Assembly (NCBI RefSeq): GCF_002288925.2
Contig: NW_022097996.1
Coordinates: 8,254,451 to 8,318,450, forward strand
DNA: 64,000 nt
Direction: 5' to 3'
DNA from: Delphinapterus leucas
Taxonomy: Eukaryota; Chordata; Mammalia; Artiodactyla; Monodontidae
In this document: positions 59,774 to 64,000 of the stretch, one piece after another
Layout: every line of letters starts with the position of its first letter
Position numbering within the stretch: position 1 is the first letter of the stretch
Translations under genes and position numbers: made by a program
The notes under the pieces: model-generated
Seen by the model: the letters and a program-made list of their open reading frames with translations, nothing else
Database searches by the model: none
Told to the model about the DNA's origin: nothing

Positions 59774-59975
59774 CTTTTTTTTGGCGGTACGCGGGCCTCT
59801 CACTGTTGCGGCCTCTCCCGTTGCAGAGCACAGGTTCCGGACGCACAGGCTCAGCGGCCATGGCTCATGGGCCTAGCCGCTCTGCGGCATGTGGGATCTT
59901 CCCGGACTGGGGCACGAACCCATGTCCCCTGCATCGGCAGGCGGACTCTCAACCACTGTGCCACCAGGGAAGCCC
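59774..59975 (-). mobile_element. CHR-type SINE, short form, same target as its neighbour
   Basis: Full short-form element reversed: 'ggcggtacgcgggcctctca' through 'gtgccaccagggaagccc'. The flanks are CACACATTCATTCT (59760-59773) and CACACGTTCATTCT (59976-59989), one mismatch. It directly abuts the long SINE through the shared duplication. Confidence 0.94.
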
Positions 59976-62114
59976 CACACGTTCATTCTTGAACAGGGAA
60001 AATTCTCACTTTGTTTGGTATCATACTTTCTCCTTTGATGTACTGAGTTAGAGAATACTTTGTAACTTTTCAAGTGATAGGGATGCCCATAAATTATCAC
60101 ACCAGGATTCCATAAAAGAAGGCGCTATGAGATTCATTTTTGGAGCTGTGGAAAAGAGAAAGCAGATTTTGAGCAGTTTGCTTTTGAGATTTGACAGTGA
60201 TAGCTGGAAAGTTACTTTTTTCCAATTTGATGGTATCTTGATTACTGTTTGCTAACTGAGAAATGCCATTGTAATAGCCATGAAAACCCTGGTTCGGGAC
60301 AGGTCCCTTTGTGCTGATTGCCCAGGCTGAGCACAATCACCGCAGCAGGGCCTTCCTGATGGATTCCCACAAGGGTGGTCAGGGAAGTGTTGAAAGTGAC
60401 CCGGGGAAGCCTGTGTTATTTGTCAGGAAGGTGGCGAGGGCATAACAGACTCCAGGTGGTGGTTCCTGTCCGTGTGCAGCCCCATCCACAGGTTCACCTG
60501 TGCAGGCTGAGTCTTTTTCTGCGTGAGCCATAGAAGTATAGTAAATCATTAACTGAGTTACTGATCTATAGGTTAACTTCCACCTCAAGACCACTAGAGG
60601 GTGCTGCACCCCTGCAGTAGGGACAGGGCTGTTCGCTCTGCCTCCGTCTCACTCAGTACAGTCCAGCCTTTAGAATAGTCCTTTAACAGAAAAGCTGGCC
60701 CGGAAATGGATCAGGAGAGCTGAGATGATTTTTCTGCCAAGTCATCTTTGGTAAATACAGTATCTTCATCCAAATGAATTTTTGGTTTTATTACTTGAAT
60801 TAAAGCTGGCAAGCAGATGACACGATAACCTAGCAACATATTTTTCTGGTATAATAATATTTTTAGTTCCTTAAGATTGCTTACCAAATCAACACAGTTT
60901 GCCTTTCAACTAAACAGAAATTCTATACTATTCTCTTCATAGAATCTTGCAAAGATTATAGAAATAACCCTTATTCCTTTGTGGGACACAAAAATCTCTA
61001 TATTCTTTAAAATTTCATTTTTAAAAATTATCCTATCTCAATTAGTTACTCCCAGACTCAATTCAGCTTTTTGATAGACTTATCTCATGGTTTTAAGAAA
61101 TGCTTTTTACTTCTGTCAGGTATCTTGTCCCTTGTGATTTTAAATATTTTGGAAATAAACTGGGATGCTGATAACCTGTCATCCACGAAGGTGTGGTTTA
61201 GGACAGGGATCTTCAAATTTTTTTGCTCCCAGGGCTCCTGAGGGAATTTCGAAAAACAGTATACCCTATCTCACAGTTTTAGATCAACATCTATAATGTT
61301 TTTAATCACAGCTTTAAATAGTTACAAAGAATATAATATCTGCCTATTGGGAAAATTGGCATTTTAAAATAAAAGCATTCCATCAGTCCCAAATGTATCC
61401 AGTGGATGTTAAATACCAGAGCAATTTGATATCCATGGTCATCTCTTTAGAAACAGAAAAGTAAGTCCTTTAATATTCAGAGATATTATGTTTCCTACTT
61501 TCTTTTCCTCTGAAATATTTCCCTTGTATATATCCCATAATATGTTAATATATTTTTTGCTTGAACTTTGAAAAATTCATTACCCTGTCATGTTTCTCCA
61601 CTACAAAACAAATACATATAAATTTTGGGTTTATTTCTCATAGCCCCAAGGCCTAAGGGTAAATACTTTTACTTTGGATTAGGTTGTCTTTATTAATTTG
61701 TAGATTATAATGCACAAAACCAGGAAATAATAAATTTTGATAAGTAATTATTAGAACAGTAAAACCTTTTTTGGAAGTGCTGGGTTTGCGGCTTTGATTA
61801 AAGGAAACCTCCATGACACCAGTACTGCGGCTTGTTCCTTATTGATCCTGGTGAGAGGAGAGCTCTGCTCTCCTTGTGTAAAGTGGGAGGAGGACGCAGG
61901 GGAGAAGCAAAGAAGGAGGACCAGATTGATGCATCCACACAGAACAGAGCAGCTTTAGGAAAGCGTGTGTGTGGACAGCCAGGTAGAAACTGCTCCCCTA
62001 GGACGTGTCCAGGCTCGGGTTTGCTTTGGAAAGGCTGTGTGCTCAGAAGGTGGCGAAGCTCCCAGGAGGTTCTCACGTCCCCAGAAGTGTGAGCGCAGCT
62101 CCGCTGGCACACAG

Positions 62115-62335
62115 TGTGGAGGTTAAGGATGTGTGCTCTCATGCAGATCTACCTGGGTTCCAGTTCCGTCATAGCCACCGCCTTGATGGGCCTTATTTTA
62201 GCCCTCTTGCTTCAGTGCCCTGTGAAGTCGGTTTATTAGTCTTAGCAGCTACCTTCCAGGGCGGTTGCCGAGATGGAATGCAGGATGGCACAGAAAGCTT
62301 ACAGCCCAGCGCCTGGTGCTTAATAAACCTTCAGT
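62115..62335 (-). mobile_element. MIR SINE
   Basis: Reverse-oriented, nearly full-length but diverged MIR: 'gcagatctacctgggttcca', 'ttcagtgccctgtgaagtcg', 'gcagctaccttccagggcgg', 'ggttgccgagatggaatgca', 'cgcctggtgcttaataaacc'. Confidence 0.75.
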
Positions 62336-62405
62336 GGGTAAAAGCCACTTCAAGCTGGTACTGTGCTTGGTAGTTTGTGTTTGGAACATCAAAATTGAGA
62401 CTGTT

Positions 62406-62618
62406 GGGCTTCCCTGGTGGCGCAGTGGTAGAGAGTCCGCCTGCCGATGCAGGGGACACGGGATCGTGCCGCGGTCCGGGAAGATCCCACATGCCGCGGA
62501 GCGGCTGGGCCCGTGAGCCATGGCCGCTGAGTCTGCGCGTCCGGAGCCTGTGCTCCCCAATGGGAGAGGCCACAACAGTGAGAGGCCCGCGTACCGCAAA
62601 AAAAAAAAAAAAAAAAAA
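62406..62618 (+). mobile_element. CHR-type SINE, short form, long uninterrupted A tail
   Basis: Full element: GGGCTTCCCTGGTGGCGCAG head, box B degenerate (GGATCGTGCC), end GTACCGC plus a run of about 25 As shared with the duplication. AAAATTGAGACTGTT at 62391-62405 recurs at 62619-62633 with one mismatch. The pure long tail suggests a recent insertion. Confidence 0.95.
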
Positions 62619-63374
62619 AAAATCGAGACTGTTATGTGCTATGTAAATTGTTTGGCCACAGAAAAGAGCAGAAAGTTTCCTGGTGGGATGTTTTTGAAAA
62701 AGTCCCAAGCTGATCTTGGGAAGTGACCGCGGAGGAGAATGTTTCAGGTTGTTGATGTGATTAAGCTGTGCTAGGCATTGTCTGAAAGCTTGAAACATCT
62801 ACCTTAACATCGTTCAGAGCCTTGCTATGTAATTTACACTTTGCTTTTGAAATGACTAATTTCCTGGGAGGGATTACCCTTAGCTAATGTGTTTAATGGA
62901 CATGTGCTTGTTTCGCTTCACTACTATGGTGAAAATTTCCTTTTTTCTCCTTTCTCTAACCTCGTATTTATATTTCCTTATGACATAACCATAGGAGAAT
63001 TCAGTCTCTTTTCTACCTGTGGTGTGCTCTTTCTGCTCCCTAAACTTGACAAATAGATAAAGATGAGGGAACACAGGCAGCTACTGAGAATCCTGTCCCT
63101 GACTCTCACCCCGGATCTACGTGCTCTGATATTTCAGGCAAAGGACCAAGACTGCTTTCTGGCTCACGTTTTCCTGTTCTGTCAAAGGAGTAACCACATG
63201 AGTTTATTCCTCAATGATTTGTTTTTGTTGTTGCTTTTGTCCTGAAAGGCGAGCCTCCAGTGAAATCTGTTGTTTGAGGCGGTGGCTCAGTGCCAGCTCT
63301 GTGCCTTCATGCTCTACCTGATTAGCATCTCTGATCTGTTTTTGATTATCATTAATCTGTCTTACCTTTATTCA

Positions 63375-64000
63375 CTTTTTAAAAGAACTTTTTATTTGGG
63401 AACAATTATAGACTTACAGGAAATTGCAAAAATAGTAGTAGAAAGAGTCCTGAATACCATTCACCCAGTTTCCCCCAACGGTGACATCTAAGATAGCCGT
63501 AGCATAACATCAAAACTAGGAAATTGACACTCATGTTGACTATTAACTAGAGCGCAGACCTTATTCAGTTTTCACTAGCCTTCATTCGTGTGTGTGTATG
63601 TGTGTGTGTGTAGTTCTGTACAGTTTTATCACATGTATAGATTCATGTAGCCATCACCACAGTCAAGGTATAGAATTGCTTCATCACCACAAAAGAGCTG
63701 CCTCATGATGCCTTTTTGTATTTACACCCACCTTCTACCCCTCCGACCTCCAAACTCCACTTTCATCTTTGTCCCTAGAAACCTTTCATCTGTTCTCCAT
63801 CTCTGTAGTTTTGTCATTTCAAGAATGTTATAGTCTAAGTGGATCATATAGTATGTAGATTGACCTTTTCATTTAAGCATAATGCCCTTGAAGTCCATCT
63901 AGGTTGTTGCACCGTATCACCAGCTCCTTCCTCTTTATTGTGGAGTAGTGTTCCCATATAAGGGAGTACCAGAATTTGCTCAGCCATTCACCCATTGAAG
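63375..64000 (-). mobile_element. Old antisense L1 3' region (runs off window)
   Basis: Diverged L1M-like sequence read on the - strand: 'cattcacccagtttccccca', 'gtagccatcaccacagtcaa', 'ttcctctttattgtggagta', 'gctcagccattcacccattg'. A TG microsatellite interrupts it at about 63588-63611. Confidence 0.75.

Larger units (their letters stand above)
53508..64000 (+). other. PINX1: PINX1 intron 4 (continues beyond window)
   Basis: Begins GTAAGG and runs past the window edge, at least 10.5 kb. Most of it is repeats (L2, MER20, nested L1s, CHR SINEs, MIR). 60.0-62.1 kb is unique AT-rich sequence with no recognised gene, and so is 62.65-63.37 kb. I searched by eye for the expected SSDKKEKK-encoding exon and did not find it. 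Confidence 0.8.

Noticed and set aside
62331..62798. 155-codon minus-strand frame
   Set aside because: Again largely the reverse of a CHR SINE with its A tail giving a Phe run.
53508..64000. PINX1 exon 5
   Set aside because: I looked for a phase-1 exon encoding the SSDKKEKK-type stretch and found no match with splice sites. It is presumed to lie beyond the window.

Overview
The window is nuclear DNA from a mammal, almost certainly a toothed whale or close relative (Odontoceti). Two things point there. First, the young tRNA-derived SINEs are of the cetacean/hippo/ruminant (CHR) type, including five copies of the ~200-bp form that is common in delphinoid genomes. Second, the L1 3' ends look cetartiodactyl. 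The two protein-coding loci, XKR6 and PINX1, lie in the same order and orientation as on human 8p23.1. Recognition of genes and repeats rests on remembered family sequences; no search was run.

Layout. Positions 1-297 are the 3' end of the XKR6 coding sequence (98 codons plus TAA, + strand), cut by the window edge. From 298 to about 46.8 kb lies a long interval with no convincing coding gene. It holds an AT-rich XKR6 3' flank with several poly(A) signals, UTR-like AT-rich islands at 23.9-25.9 kb and 34.1-36.0 kb, scattered ancient MIR repeats, microsatellites, and an exceptional 47-bp poly(C) run at 38.28 kb. Recognisable lineage-specific retrotransposons are rare there: only two CHR SINEs (14.9 and 19.7 kb) before about 41.9 kb.

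A CpG island at about 46.83-47.26 kb with a perfect CRE palindrome is the PINX1 promoter. PINX1 (telomerase inhibitor and nucleolar G-patch protein) follows on the + strand. Exon 1 coding is 47031-47049, exon 2 is 49900-50009, exon 3 is 51590-51682 and exon 4 is 53429-53507, together the first 100 codons with clean GT/AG junctions. Intron 4 fills the rest of the window and no further exon was seen. The PINX1 side is rich in nested repeats: L2, L1, MER20, MER5A and six of the nine CHR-type SINEs.

No novel multi-gene system is visible, and none is claimed. The most informative observations are structural: two retrotransposon insertions with 3'-transduced sequence (52.4 kb and 57.3 kb), two SINEs in the same target site (59.4-60.0 kb), a SINE within an L1 and an L1 within an older antisense L1 (both with clear target-site duplications), the poly(C) run, an 18-bp-arm hairpin in a microsatellite, and candidate unannotated 3' ends between XKR6 and PINX1.
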